Shown here: positions 23,330-34,130 of the stretch, piece by piece
Position numbering within the stretch: position 1 is the first letter of the stretch
Layout: each line of letters starts with the position of its first letter
Assembly: GCA_036346395.1 (NCBI GenBank)
Contig: CM070605.1
Coordinates: 930,001-994,000, forward strand
DNA length: 64,000 nt
Reading direction: 5' to 3'
Origin: Hsuehochloa calcarea
Lineage: Eukaryota; Streptophyta; Magnoliopsida; Poales; Poaceae
Made by a program: the position numbers and the translations under genes
The notes under the pieces: generated by a model
The model's database searches: none
What the model was told of the DNA's origin: nothing
What the model saw: the letters and a program-made list of their open reading frames with translations, nothing else

Positions 23330-24130
23330 ACACTTTCAAAATTTTCAATCAACATTTGAATTTTAGTTTCAAAATTTCAACAAAAAAACAAATTCAAAAA
23401 TTTGAGTTTCAAATCTTACTGGGCTTTGGGCCCGTTTGGCCAGTCTTCCCGGCGCTCCCCTTACTCCGGTTCCTTCGCCCCGGACCGACCGCCTTGCGTC
23501 AGCGCCGCTCGCGCTAGGAGGTGGCCTTGGCGCCGCTTCGGCTTTCGCCCGGCGTGGCCGGCCGGGCCGCTGGCCACGTCTCCACGCCTCGCTCTGCCTT
23601 CTTTGGCCTCGCGCCCTCCTGCCACCACCACCCGCGCTCCCGTCCGCTTTCCCGCTCCCAGCATTGCCCGCTCCTGCCGGTTCCCTCCCGCCTTCAGGCG
23701 ACCCTCCGCCACTTCCCTTTCCGCGGCTATTTAAGCGGTCTCGCCACCTCTTCTCCCTCCCGCCTCACTCACTGCTCGCTTCCCCTCCTCGAGCCGCGCG
23801 CCTCTGTCGCCTCATCTTCCTTGGAGCCGTTGCCATCGCCATCGCCTTCGTCTCGCCTCCGCTCCTCCTCGCCTGGCCTTGCCGCCCGAGCGAGGCCCCC
23901 TCCTCTCCCTCCTTCTCGCCTTGCGCCGCCGTCGCCGCCGCCTCCCCCCCTTCTTTCTTGGCGTAGTGGAGAGAGGCGACTTCGGCCGACAGCGTCGCCT
24001 CCCTCTTAACCCGCGCCGCCCGTGTGTTGACGGGTGGGCCCATCCAGATGCCTCCCGTGCGGTGACAATTGGGGCCCACATGGTAGTGTCACGATGTACC
24101 TGTGTGGCGCTACCCAGCGATCAGGGAGTA
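23330..24130. other. GC-rich LTR-like or promoter-like block
   Basis: An AT-rich lead-in of TTTGAATTT/TTTCAAAATTT runs (23330-23410) passes into a very GC-rich block with a TATTTAA motif (23729) and then pyrimidine-rich leader-like DNA (23740-23950). The layout resembles U3-R of grass retrotransposon LTRs, but I cannot define ends. Long frames here are compositional and look like no protein. Confidence 0.35.
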
Positions 24131-25755
24131 GCGCGGTATTTTCATGAAGGATTCGGATTAAGGAAATCCGGATCCGACATCTTTCTTTCTTCAGCTTTCC
24201 TCACCATTTTTTTTTTTTTTTTTGCCGTTACAGCATACCAATAATCACTCATGGCATTCAATCTTGAGGTACACAAGATGGATGAAAGAGTTGCCGGCTG
24301 CTTGTGTTTTTTTAGTGAGGCTGCTAGTGCATGGTACCAGTCTGAAGACTAGTGTCATACGGCTGATCTGACCATAGATCATAGATGACGACTGCATGAG
24401 CACACAAAGTTGGTTAGAATTAGCCAGTTTGAGTGTCTTAAAGAAGCCCAATTATCATAAGCTAGCGGCCTGAAGAATTCACCCAGGCCCAGAAGGAGAT
24501 GGAGCTAACAATCTAGTGTTGGTGTCGAACCACCAGCCCGGCCGATGACGATGACGCCTCTTATTTCTACTGCAGGTTAAAGCTTTTCTTTTTTTTTTTT
24601 GTTTCTTTGAACGGCAAGCTTAATTTGTTTCTTCAGACATATCTGGATATCGATCGCTGCATTCATGCAGCTTCGTCAGTCGCAAACATACCCACTGATT
24701 CCTTATTAGCGCATCTATGTACATTAGGCTGACCCGTTTGCCATTGCGATGCATTTTATAATCTAGTTTGGTTGAACAGCATAGCGTACGTACGTATAGA
24801 TGCCACCACGCGCGCACGGGATCACGCAATTCCCATAAAAATCTTCAGTGTCGATCGATCATGCGATAATTAAATTCCTAATAAAAGCATATCTTTCATT
24901 TCAAGCAACACTACGGTAATACCAAGAGTTTCCAAAACACAATTTTAACCACTAATTTGTATTCGTGCTTCTCAAAATATCATGTGCGCTTCCAGACCCA
25001 CATTCTCGGCCCATCACCAAACTGACATCCAGGCATCTAGCCCATCACTAAACTGACATCCGCACCCACGAGTCGCCCTCAAGTCTCAACTCCCCAGCCC
25101 TATCCATCCCTTTCCTTTGCCGCTCCTCGACATGCCGCCACGCTCCTCCTCCCCTCCGACAGTCCGACAACACACGGTGGCCTAGAGCTCCACCTGGAGC
25201 CATGGTCCTTCTATCTATCTCTCTCTTGACCGGTGAAGAGAGGCCGTGTGGCACACCCAAAGCGAGGATCATGAGTAGGGAAGGGAGTAAGGAAGGATGT
25301 GGATGGCGGCAGAGAAGAGGAAGGCCGCAATGACATGGCTGGTGGCAAGGCATTAGGATGGCCTCGTCGGTCGGATCCGGGCCGTCGGCAGCGATGCATT
25401 AGGATGGTCGCCTCCTCCTTCAATGACGACGGGCTTGGCCTTCTCACGCTCATCTCAGTGAGGCTTGTTGCAATTGTTTTGTTGATTTGTTGCATTGGAG
25501 ATGTGATTTGTTATAGTGCTTTGTTGCTATGCTTTGTTTGCACGAATGGGGTTTTGTTGTACGTTTAATAATTATTGTTATGCTCATTGTCATTTTTGTT
25601 GTAGCTTTTTGTTATGATTGAACCTTTATTTCTTGTTTACTACAATCCGAGTCAAGATTTATTGTAAATTTATAAATTAATTGTTGCACTTGGTTTTGTT
25701 ATAATCGAATGGCTAAGATCCATGCATGGATCCTTAATTTTTATTTTGCCATGTA
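24131..25755. other. Intergenic DNA with MITE relics and TTGTTG-rich DNA
   Basis: No gene supported. Positions 24930-24975 match the interior of the Stowaway-like element at 25756 (AAAACACAA and CACTAATTT blocks). A short repeat CATCACCAAACTGACATCC / CATCACTAAACTGACATCC lies at 25011-25062. Positions 25460-25720 are rich in TTGTTG, as is 26310-26520. Confidence 0.4.
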
Positions 25756-25869
25756 TTCCTTCCCATCACAAATACATGTTATTTTGGACATTAACAGATC
25801 TCTAAAACACAACTATAATCACTAATTTCTCTTGTAAAATAGTTTCAACACCTAATAAAATTGGGAAAT

Positions 25870-25980
25870 ACTTCGACTCTTATGTCTGAGCAAAACGGAC
25901 GCTCTCGATGCTGACACGACTCTTTCTAGTCCACATGACAACATCTAACTCCTCTCCCCTCTACAACTATTTAGATCAAA

Positions 25981-26014
<34 letters not shown>

Positions 26015-26585
26015 GGCCAGCTAGAGCTCATGCTCCTCTTTCTCCCCTCCTCTCCTCCTTGGATGGTGGGCTTTGCCTCCAGAATCCACCACTTAAGCCA
26101 CGCATCCCTAACTCCATCTCTCTCTCTCCCCCCCCTCTCTTTTGGTTTCCACACTCTCACCGCTACAAAATCTTTGATCTGGCGCCGGTAGAGCTTATTC
26201 TGTCTGCTCCTCTTGTACTGAACCTATCTAAAATGTTGGCACTAGCAAGTCGAGTCGTTGCAGTTATTATTTCGAATGTTCGGACTCTCTCCAAAATGTT
26301 GGGGCTGATTTAGTTGTTTTTCATTTTTGTTGAAACAATGTTTTAATTTTGTTACAACCAATTCTTGTATTTGTTACCACAGTTGTTCTTATTTGTTACA
26401 CAATTTTTAGTTTGTGTTTGTTGCATTGGAGTATAGGAATTTTGTTGTAACCATGGAACTGATTGTTGTAGTTCACGATTTTTGTTGCGTCAAATCGATA
26501 ATTTTGTTGCGATCCTTCTAAATGAGATCCGGCCAATTTGGGGAGCATACGATGGGAACACTCTCATCGTACATCCGGATGCTAG
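25870..26585 (+). mobile_element. Putative non-autonomous Helitron insertion
   Basis: The right end has the Helitron signature: a hairpin (stem ACGATG 26549-26554 with CATCGT 26565-26570), 11 nt, then CTAG (26582-26585) followed by T. The segment interrupts a Stowaway-like MITE. The left end is not clear and is placed only approximately near 25870-25890. It encodes nothing recognisable. Confidence 0.4.
25983..26012. repeat. (CT)n microsatellite
   Basis: About 14 uninterrupted CT units. Confidence 0.95.
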
Positions 26586-26735
26586 TCATTCAAGTAAAAA
26601 TTATAATATCATAAAAATAATTTTCAAGATAAACCTATACATGTGATTTCTATGTGTCCAATCTAAATATTTAAAAGATATTAGTAACCAAAATTAACTA
26701 CATGTATCTCAAATTATGTATTTGTGACCGAAGGA

Positions 26736-27291
26736 GTACTATATATGTTTAAGGAAACTAATTAATGAATTAATCCGACGTACAGCAGACGCATTTGAGG
26801 AGGGTACGCATAATTCGAAGTCGATGCATGCTCAGGTGCTCTTCTTCACGCAGATCCCGTTCCATACCTTGAACCACCTTGCGAGATCTCGAGCTTAATT
26901 TGGAGCGTAAGCTTCAAGGCAATTGCAGTAAATTGATAAATTCCTCAAAAGGAGGACTAGTAATTGGGGGAGAGAGCATCGAAAAGCGAAAGCCTTGGAG
27001 AGTCAATCCTACTCACATGGATCCCCTCTGAGTGCATTTTTTTCTATATCACTTGTTACTAAGGGATTGCTAATTAAAATTTTTGGTGATATAGATGAGA
27101 GAAGGTAAGGAAATAAGATGAGTTTATTTCTAGATGAAGAAATAAGCAAGTTGTTGATATCAAGAAATAAAAAATAACAAAATAGCTATTGAAGACTTGT
27201 TTGTTACTTAAAAATTAGTTTTGTATATAACAATTAAAGTTTTAGATATAAACTTAAGAAACAATCAATTGAAAGATTTGTTTTTATCGTT
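26736..27291. other. AT-rich intergenic DNA
   Basis: Between the Stowaway-like element and the SMART element. No gene or repeat structure is recognised. Confidence 0.4.
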
Positions 27292-27296
27292 AGATT

Positions 27297-27569
27297 TGTT
27301 GAAGTATAAGTGAATTATATGTCTTTCCTCATCAGCTTAAGCTTTTGGGTGAATTGGTTAGTGCATGTAACTTAACATGGTATCAGAGCCAAGAGGTCTT
27401 GAGTTCAAGACCGGTTGGTGCAATTAAAATAATAATTGCAACTCATTCATTCCACGTCTTAGGTCAAAGGAGCCTGCGTGAGGGGGAGTGTTGAAGTATA
27501 AGTGAATTGTATGCCTTTCCTCATCAGCTTAAGCTTTTGGGTGAATTGGTTAGTGCATGTAATTTAACA
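27297..27569 (+). mobile_element. Complete SMART/TRIM-type mini LTR retrotransposon
   Basis: Two 81-bp LTRs (27297-27377 and 27489-27569) start TGTTGAAGTATAAGTGAATT and end TTAACA. They differ by three transitions. Directly after the first LTR lies a perfect iMet primer-binding site, TGGTATCAGAGCC (27378-27390). Directly before the second is a polypurine tract AGGGGGAG (27481-27488). A 5-bp target-site duplication AGATT flanks it (27292-27296 and 27570-27574). At 273 bp it has no coding capacity and must be moved in trans. Size and anatomy match the SMART class described in plants. Confidence 0.96.
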
Positions 27570-28330
27570 AGATTGAGTATTCTCTCTCTTCTTATTAACA
27601 AAGTAATAAACAAACTATTATAGACACTCTCAATCCCTGATTTGTATTATGAGAATAAGCAATACAAAGTGCCTAACATTACAAAGATATATTCCGGGGG
27701 AAAAAAATACAGTAAAGCCCTTCAAGATTGAACTCTCTGATCCTTGCACATCACCTTAGCGGCGGAAAATAAAGTTTCGCCGGAGATGCAGTTGATGCCT
27801 AGCGCGAACATGAACTCGTTGCACGTCTGAATCTCAGAGATTTAATTATTGTAGTAATGTCTCTAGTACTCCCCTTTTTAGCAGATAGTCCTAGTCAAAC
27901 TTTCAGAAATTGTATCACGCCTTCAAGATATATATTTTGCTCCTATATGTACAAAATTTGGCAGATAGTCATTGTCAAATTTACAGATGTTGTATTAGGT
28001 TCATTACAGCAACAACGTTTGGCGGATTCACAACTGCATATCTAGCATTTTGCTATTCTCAGAAATGTCCCCAGCAAGAGCACTATAATGCATTCGAGTA
28101 ACAAGGATGCATCTCTGTCATGAGTGTTTAGACAATTAGTTTGTTATGTGCGACGGTTTTGTAGTCAATGAGGTAAAGTTGCTAGGCACATGTCAACTAT
28201 CATTGCAGCGGAGTTGTCAGCTCAATACTGACGACACCTGAAATCCAAGACATGAAGCATCCAGTGTTCCCGTCCAGTGGTAAGCGGCAACACTATTTCC
28301 ATGACCAGGAAGAAAACAGGAATCTCATGA
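27570..28330. repeat. Intergenic DNA with an 80-bp imperfect tandem duplication
   Basis: GCAGATAGTC at 27881 recurs at 27961, each followed by AGTCAAA-like, CAGA and TTGTAT blocks. The rest holds nothing I can assign. Confidence 0.5.
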
Positions 28331-28331
28331 G

Positions 28332-28398
28332 AGAACAATTGCAGTGGGAATTTCAGTTGCAGACAGCCTCCAAATGAAATTCCCACTGCAATTGTTCT
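28332..28398. repeat. Perfect 24-bp inverted repeat with 19-nt loop
   Basis: The arm at 28332-28355 (AGAACAATTGCAGTGG...) is exactly complementary to 28375-28398. Just beside it, 28395-28421 is a 27-bp direct copy (one mismatch) of 28470-28496, from the RNase H coding sequence of the neighbouring Copia remnant. Confidence 0.95.
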
Positions 28399-28430
28399 AC
28401 TTCAGTGATAGATAAGGCTACTGTTCTCAT

Positions 28431-29717
28431 CTAAATAGCTTCTTTATAAGCTTCAAAAATAGCCATATATTCTACTTCAGTGGTAGATAAGGCTACAGTA
28501 GTTTGCAAACTTGCCTTCAAACTAACAGCACAACCACCAATAGTGAAAATATAACCTGTGAGAGACCTCCTCTTGTCCAAATCACGAGTATAATCAGATT
28601 CAATATAATCAACAAGTTCATCTCTAGAATTCCCAAACCGCAAACGGACATTCGAAGTGCCACGCAAATATCTGAAAATCCACTGAACTGCTTTCCAATG
28701 CTCTTTTCCAGTATTAGCCATGTATCTACTAACAAACACTCAGTGCATGAGATAAATCACGACGAGAACAAACCATGACATACATAAGAGAACCAATTGC
28801 ACTGAAATATGTAACTCTAGACATGTACTCAATATCATAATCTGACTCAGGACACAAGGCTGAAGATAATCTGAAATGCGAAGCTAATGGAGTACTAACT
28901 GGTTTTGCATCATGCATATTAAAACGACGACGGACCTTCTCAATATAACCTTGTTGACTAAGGTATAACTTGTCAGATTGCCTCTCTCGAATAATCTACA
29001 TGCCAATAATTTTCTTTGCTGCACCTAGATCCTTCATCTCAAATTCATTACGCAATTGTGCTTTTAGTTTTGCTATTTCCGACTTATCTTTTGCAGTAAT
29101 CAACATATCATCAACATAGAGAAGAAAATAAATAGCTAAACCATTAACAGTCTTTAAATAAACACAGCTATCATAATCAGACCACTTAAAGTCATGAGAG
29201 AGCATAAAGGAATCAAATCTCTTGTACCATTGCCTAGGAGTTTGCTTCAAACCATAAAGAGATTTCTTTAATCTACAAACAAGGTGTTCTTTTTCAGGAA
29301 TAACAAAACCCTCAGGTTGGTCTATATAAATGTATTCTTCTAACTCCCCATGTAAGAATATAGTTTTAACATCTAATTGCTCAAGTTCATAATCATGCAT
29401 AGCAACAATACTGAGTAAAGTGCGAATAGAACTATGCTTCACAATTGGGAAAAAGTCATCATTAAAATCAATATCTGGAATCTTACTATAACCTTTAGCA
29501 ACTAATCTTGCTTTATACATTGGTAGTTTAGTGGGAGAAATATGTTCCTTTCTTTTGAAAATCCACTTGCAACGAACATGCTTCTTCTCTTTTGGTAATT
29601 TCACTGATTCCCAAGTGTCATTCTTTTCAAGTGACTCCATCTCATCATGCATAGCAGTTATCCACTTATTACAATCAGTGGAGTTAATAGCCGCAGGGTA
29701 TGATGAAGGTTCTATAT
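28431..29717 (-). pseudogene. Copia-C reverse transcriptase/RNase H remnant
   Basis: A better-kept Copia pol fragment. The RT part (29717-28992) reads WITAMHDEMESLEKNDTW, KARLVAKGYSK, QLDVKTIFLHGELEE, LKKSLYGLKQTPRQWY and an intact YVDD active site (LLYVDDMLI). One in-frame TAG follows KKIIGM. The same frame then continues with NMHDAKPVSTPLASHF to the RNase H region, where one extra T in a T-run near 28736 shifts the frame before SRYMANTGKEHWKAVQ. RNase H shows RSLTGYIF and TVALSTTEVEYMA and is cut off after EAYKEAI at 28431. The 5' side is cut by the LTR at 29718. Only two lesions suggest a fairly young death. Confidence 0.92.
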
Positions 29718-32340
29718 TGTTATACCCCAAATTTCTAGTTCGGGATCCACTGTGTCAAACTGTGTCATTCCCTGAATCAGTAGATAGCACACATAGATAC
29801 ATTCTTGCAACATTCATATACATCTCATTCACAGCCAATATATTACATAGCGATCGTCGACCACTTTGTTATACAAAAGGGCGCAAGCACCACAATCAAT
29901 ACAGTCAGAGTGCGGTAAGTCTGAAGCAAAAAGAGGTAGTGGTGGATCCATTCACTCGCCTTACGAGCAAGCAAGCTGGGGTCCGGCCTAGGCTTTATTT
30001 TTGTCTTCACCGACTAGTTTGTTTGACTAGTAGTGGTCTTAGGGGTCCTGGTCGATCGGCTCTAAAATATTATATTGGATGAGCCTGAGTACAAAATCGT
30101 ACTCGCGAGCCAACACACAATGCAAGTTATCATAAATGCATGGCTAGACAAGGGGGCTCAGGGTTCTTTTATTTGCATCAATCTAAGTTTGAATTAGATC
30201 AGTAGTAGAACACCCTACGACTTAACAATTGTTAAGAACATGTTTCATACACAGATTTTTGTTTGTAAGGTACTATTAGAGATCCCATCTTCTATACCAT
30301 CGAGTGGCTCCATCTACTCGATGCCCGGCTAACCGGTAACTACCACTTGTCCACGACCAGGCCTTCACAAACCCCTAGGGTCCTACACCAGCTTTTCATT
30401 CCACGACTACCCATAAATAGTTTATACCAAATGAAAGCTAGTTCAGGTGAGTTCCTGGCACCACTCTTTACCGTGAGCATGGCTATCTAGATAGTTTTCT
30501 CACTCTATAGAGTTCATACACTTTACCCACAATATATAATCATTCTGATATATACACATATTTTCTTAGACATGTGAATCAGGGGAGAGCATCACAAGGC
30601 CTTTACAATGCTGAACCTCGACGCAACCCCACCCGCTAAGGTTTCCACCGCTCGAGCCATGCTCCCAGGAGGCCCCCTCTTGCGCCGTGTGGTTTCTTAT
30701 ACCTATACCACGCCACACACTATCCAGTGGTGAAACCACATCGAGGCGAACAAATTATTTAGCCTGGTCGTACCCATTATAGACTTATGGTCGTACTATT
30801 TTTACACGAGTAGTCATCACAAGAATTTGGTCCTTTATTGACTTGGGCGGTGCAACCACATACCCCACCGACGTGCATCACCAGCACCAACCACTCTTTC
30901 CACCCCCCCAGTCGAGTAGAGAGTTTCAGGTTTGGTTGGTTTTAAAAATAACCTTTAGACCAACATACCAGTCGTACTCCCAGCCACGACTACCCAAATC
31001 CAGCTTTTCAAGTTTGGAATGAACGTTGTCGAGCACATTAATGCTCGCACGACCACATATCGAAGCAAGGCTAAGGGTGTGTTTGGTTGGGCTGTGGCTT
31101 TTGGAAAAGCTGCTTTGTGGTGTGAAATGTGGAAGCATTTGTGAAGCGGTGTGGGAAAAGCGAAGACCGTTTGGTTAGGCGGTTGTGAAACCGTAGGGTG
31201 TGTAAGAAATACTGTAATGCCCTAAAGGTGCGTGGGTGCGTGGTGCGTGAAACTGTATTCTTGATCTTGATATTAATCACGTTTTTATGAAATTTTCATG
31301 ATCAACGGACTACCACGCCAAATGAATGAATTAACGAAGTCACTCCGAAAGATAGGCTATGATGTGATACCTTGATGACGTGTGGCAGTTGTCACCGGGC
31401 TTGCGATGAGTGGGTGTGGTGCGGCGGCGAGCGGCGGTCGCGGCTTCTCGAGTCGTCAGTGCGACCGTCCGGGCGGGCGTGGCGTATGGCGGCGCCGGAC
31501 CGCGACCGGCGAGAACCAGCGGCCGGCGCGCGGACCGCGACCGGGCCGTGATCTCGTGGCCGTGGCCGTGGCGAAGGGAAAGGCGGACGACAGACGCCGA
31601 AGCGGCGCTCAATGGAGACGGGGTATGCGGGAGGAGCGGACCCTTTGGTTTGTCTGTAAATAGATGGCGAAAAAAGCAGGCGTTACCCTCATAACCGGTG
31701 GCGGTGGGTAATTTTACCCCAAAAGTACTTAAGCGGGGAGAGGTGCTTTTGATTTTGTACTAAAGTGAAAGCTGCTTTTGAGCAAAAGCACATATGGCTT
31801 TTTACCCCTTTGGTTGGCTTTTGGCTTTTACAAAAGCAAAAGCAGGTATGAAAGCCCAACCAAAGGGGCCCTAAGCATGACACTTAGATATAGACTTAGT
31901 AACTAGGATGTATCCATTAAGTCTAGGGTGACAAATGATAGTGTCCAGATTCAAGGAGTGGAAGGTTATGTGTAGTTATCATTTAGGCATTAACTACGAC
32001 TAGACCAAGACATTTATTTAAATCATAGCAATGTAATTTCATAATTTAAAGCAACATAGTTTGCAAAAACTGGGTGCAAAATGATCAAAGTATTAACTCG
32101 CCTTGGTCGTGGTACTGTTGCTCCTACTCGTGGTTTGGTAGCGGGTCCTCTAAAGCCTCAGGTTCTATACGCAAAAATCAACCAAAATCCAAATAAGTCA
32201 AAGGGAATTCGACTTGCTTTCAAAATCCAAATGAAACTCAAATGGGGGTGTTCTCGGTTGGGTTGGGCGGCTTTAATTGGTCTCAGGTTCCTATTGTCGT
32301 GTTCGACGTTGGATACAGTACTCGAACTAGTATAGTAGGC
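29718..32340 (-). repeat. Long-LTR retrotransposon LTR (LTR-B), inverted
   Basis: The LTR starts on the plus strand as TGTTATACCCCAAATTTC, so its 3' end (…GGGGTATAACA) points left. It is inserted in the Copia-C RT frame. Its interior matches LTR-A and LTR-C in layout: ACTCTATAGAGTTCATACACTTTACCCAC, the AAGGCCTTTACAA block and CCCCCTCTTGCGCC (about 30500-30690). The right limit is approximate. A Tourist-like element is inserted at 31075. No polyprotein gene goes with it. Confidence 0.7.
31075..31871. mobile_element. Tourist/PIF-Harbinger-like element with TSD TAA
   Basis: The 797-bp element begins GGGTGTGTTTGGTTGGGCT and ends AGCCCAACCAAAGGGGCCC, an imperfect terminal inverted repeat, and is flanked by TAA on both sides (31072-31074, 31872-31874). 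A second inner inverted pair uses GCTTTTGG/AAAAGC motifs. Its centre (31385-31640) is a GC-rich block unlike the AT-rich surroundings. No transposase is present, so it is non-autonomous. Confidence 0.85.
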
Positions 32341-32379
32341 TATTTTTCGTGATAGTGTTTAGTCTACGGATGAGTTGTC

Positions 32380-33600
32380 GGCATCGAGTACTGGTTAGTG
32401 TTTCGACCACTAGGTCTGAGGGTTTGCGCCTTCCTAGAAGAAAAGGTTTTCGAGCACTGTTCACAGTTGCGACCACTTTGTCGGGATGGGTCTCGAATAC
32501 TTTGTCGAGAGTGGTTCTGAGTTCAATGTACAGCTTCGACCACTTGGTTGTAATGGCTTCTAGTGCTTGGTCGAGGAGGTTTTCGAGTCCTGCTTACTGT
32601 TTTGGCCACTTGGTCAGGATGTGTTTCGAATACTAGGTAGGGAAGGCTTCAAGTACTGTTTATTGTCTCAATCACTGTTCATTATTTTGACTACTGTTCA
32701 TTGTTTCGACCACTGGTCAACAATGTTTCGACTAGTTTGCCGAAGGAGCTTTGACCAACTGGTTGAACGAGATTTGCGAAAGTGTTTCGAGTTTCGACTG
32801 TAGTCGAAACAGTCTTTTGGTCAACTTGGTCAAAGAAGTTTCGACCATCTGGAAGGAGGAGTTTTCGATTATCTGGTCGAAGAAGGTTCGACATGTTGGT
32901 CGAAAGAAGGTTCTGACTAACTGGTCGAAGAAGTTTCGACAAGTTGGACGAAGGAAGGTTTCGACTAACTATTCGAAGAAGTCTTCGACAGGCTGGTCGA
33001 ACGAGGGTCTCGACTAAGTGGTTGAAGAAGCTCCGACAAGTTGGTCTAAGAAGGGTTTCAACTAACTGGTCGAAGAAGCCTTTGACAGGATATTCGAACA
33101 AGGGTTTCGACTAACTGGTCGAAGAAGTTCCGACAAGCTGGTCGAAGAAGTGTTTGATAGGCTGGTCGAAGGAGGGTTTCGACTAACTGGTCGAAGAAGT
33201 TCTGACAAGCTGGTCGAAGAAGGGTTTTGACTAGTTGGTCGAAGAAGTCTTCGATAGGCTGGTCAAAGGAGGGTTTCGACTAACTAGTTGAATAAGTTCC
33301 GACAAGCTGGTTGAAGGAGGTTTCGACTACCTAGTCGAGAGGAGTTTCGACTACCTAGTCGAGGAGTTTCGACCATTCGGTCGGAAAGAGTTTCGGCTAT
33401 TGTGTTGAAGGACGTTTCGATCACCCAGTTGAGAGGAGTTTCGACTATCTGGTCGGAAAGAGTTTCGACCATTGGGTCGAAGGAGGTTTCGACCACCTGG
33501 TCGAGAGGAGTTTCAACCCTTGGGTCGAAGGAGGGGGGGGGGTTCCACCACTAGGTCGGAGGGTTTCGACCGTTCACTCTAAAGGGGTTTCATCTGTCTA
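32380..33600. repeat. TCGA-rich minisatellite-like array
   Basis: About 1.2 kb built of diverged units near 24 bp with the core TTTCGACTAACTGGTCGAAG, often paired into 48-bp units (…AAGTTCCGACAAGCTGGTCG…). The best-kept part is 33080-33310. Units decay to both sides. The minus strand reads part of it as a repeating LVETLLRP/LLRPVSRNL peptide, which I regard as a by-product. Confidence 0.9.
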
Positions 33601-33647
33601 GATGGGGAAAGGATCGACCACCGGTCTGGTTTGACTACGGTTGGGGT

Positions 33648-34037
33648 CTACAGTGCACTCTTTGCCCTGGCTATACTTTCACACATCAAGAGTGGAAAGA
33701 AGCCTTTAGTGGCCACTAGGAACATACCAGTAGGAAGCGAAAGAAGCATGCCACTCGGGGACAATTTGTCGACAAAGGTCTGCGATGGCGCGAGAGAGCT
33801 CAAGTGGCAATAATGGCCGTCAGTCGCTCCAACTTCGGGGCTACGATGGGCGGAGGGAAGAGAGAATGGAGTCGGCAGTCCCTGCGAGTACAGAATAGAA
33901 TCCATAAGGGGAGCCGCTTCCGGGTCAGGAAGTAAGAACAGGGGGCTTAAAAAGGGGTGAAAGGCTTCACCAAGGCGCTGAAGCTTCTTGGCGATCCGTG
34001 GGGCATCGGCAGTGAGCACTAAAACCTTACAGGGCAT
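33648..34037 (-). CDS. Unrecognised 129-codon frame behind a TATA box in an LTR-like block
   Basis: The minus strand has TATAAATAGC (34130-34121), a pyrimidine-rich leader of about 85 nt and an ATG at 34037, then 129 codons beginning MPCKVLVLTADAPRIAKKLQ. I do not recognise the protein. No signal peptide or membrane segment stands out. The block from 34462 (TGTTGGAATC on the minus strand) through the TATA box looks like U3-R of an LTR, so the frame may be a retrotransposon leader or gag start, or chance. The downstream direction runs into the TCGA minisatellite. Confidence 0.35.
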   Translation of the reverse strand: MPCKVLVLTADAPRIAKKLQRLGEAFHPFLSPLFLLPDPEAAPLMDSILYSQGLPTPFSLPSAHRSPEVGATDGHYCHLSSLAPSQTFVDKLSPSGMLLSLPTGMFLVATKGFFPLLMCESIARAKSAL

Positions 34038-34120
34038 GGACTCTCTAAGGAATGGTGAAAGAGAGGAAGGGAAGAATTGGCTCTTGAGTTACTGAACAGT
34101 AGAGGGAAGGGCCTAGGGTC

Positions 34121-34130
34121 GCTATTTATA
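34121..34130 (-). promoter_or_regulatory. TATA box on the minus strand
   Basis: TATAAATAGC followed by CCTAGG and a C/T-rich leader, upstream of the frame at 34037. It is probably the promoter of an LTR. Confidence 0.5.

Larger units (their letters stand above)
25756..26735. mobile_element. Stowaway-like element with an inserted segment
   Basis: The ends TTCCTTCCCATCACAAATAC (25756) and GTATTTGTGACCGAAGGAG (26717-26735) are imperfect inverted repeats of the Stowaway/Tc1-Mariner type (CTCCNTCNGTCNCAAATA), with TA on each outer side. The left interior (TTTTGGACATTAACAGATCT, AAAACACAACTATAATCAC) is a familiar grass MITE interior. A segment of about 700 bp with a Helitron-like 3' end is inserted between the two halves. 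Confidence 0.5.

Noticed and set aside
23402..24244. Several long overlapping frames in GC-rich DNA
   Set aside because: Frames are open on both strands with Pro/Ala/Arg-rich low-complexity products and no family motif. It looks like an LTR or promoter block.
27378..27390. TGGTATCAGAGCC as part of a tRNA gene
   Set aside because: Only the 3'-end complement is present, directly after an LTR. No cloverleaf can be formed. It is a primer-binding site.
32380..33600. CRISPR-like array
   Set aside because: Units are contiguous and diverged without unique spacers, there are no cas genes, and the genome is a plant. It is a minisatellite.
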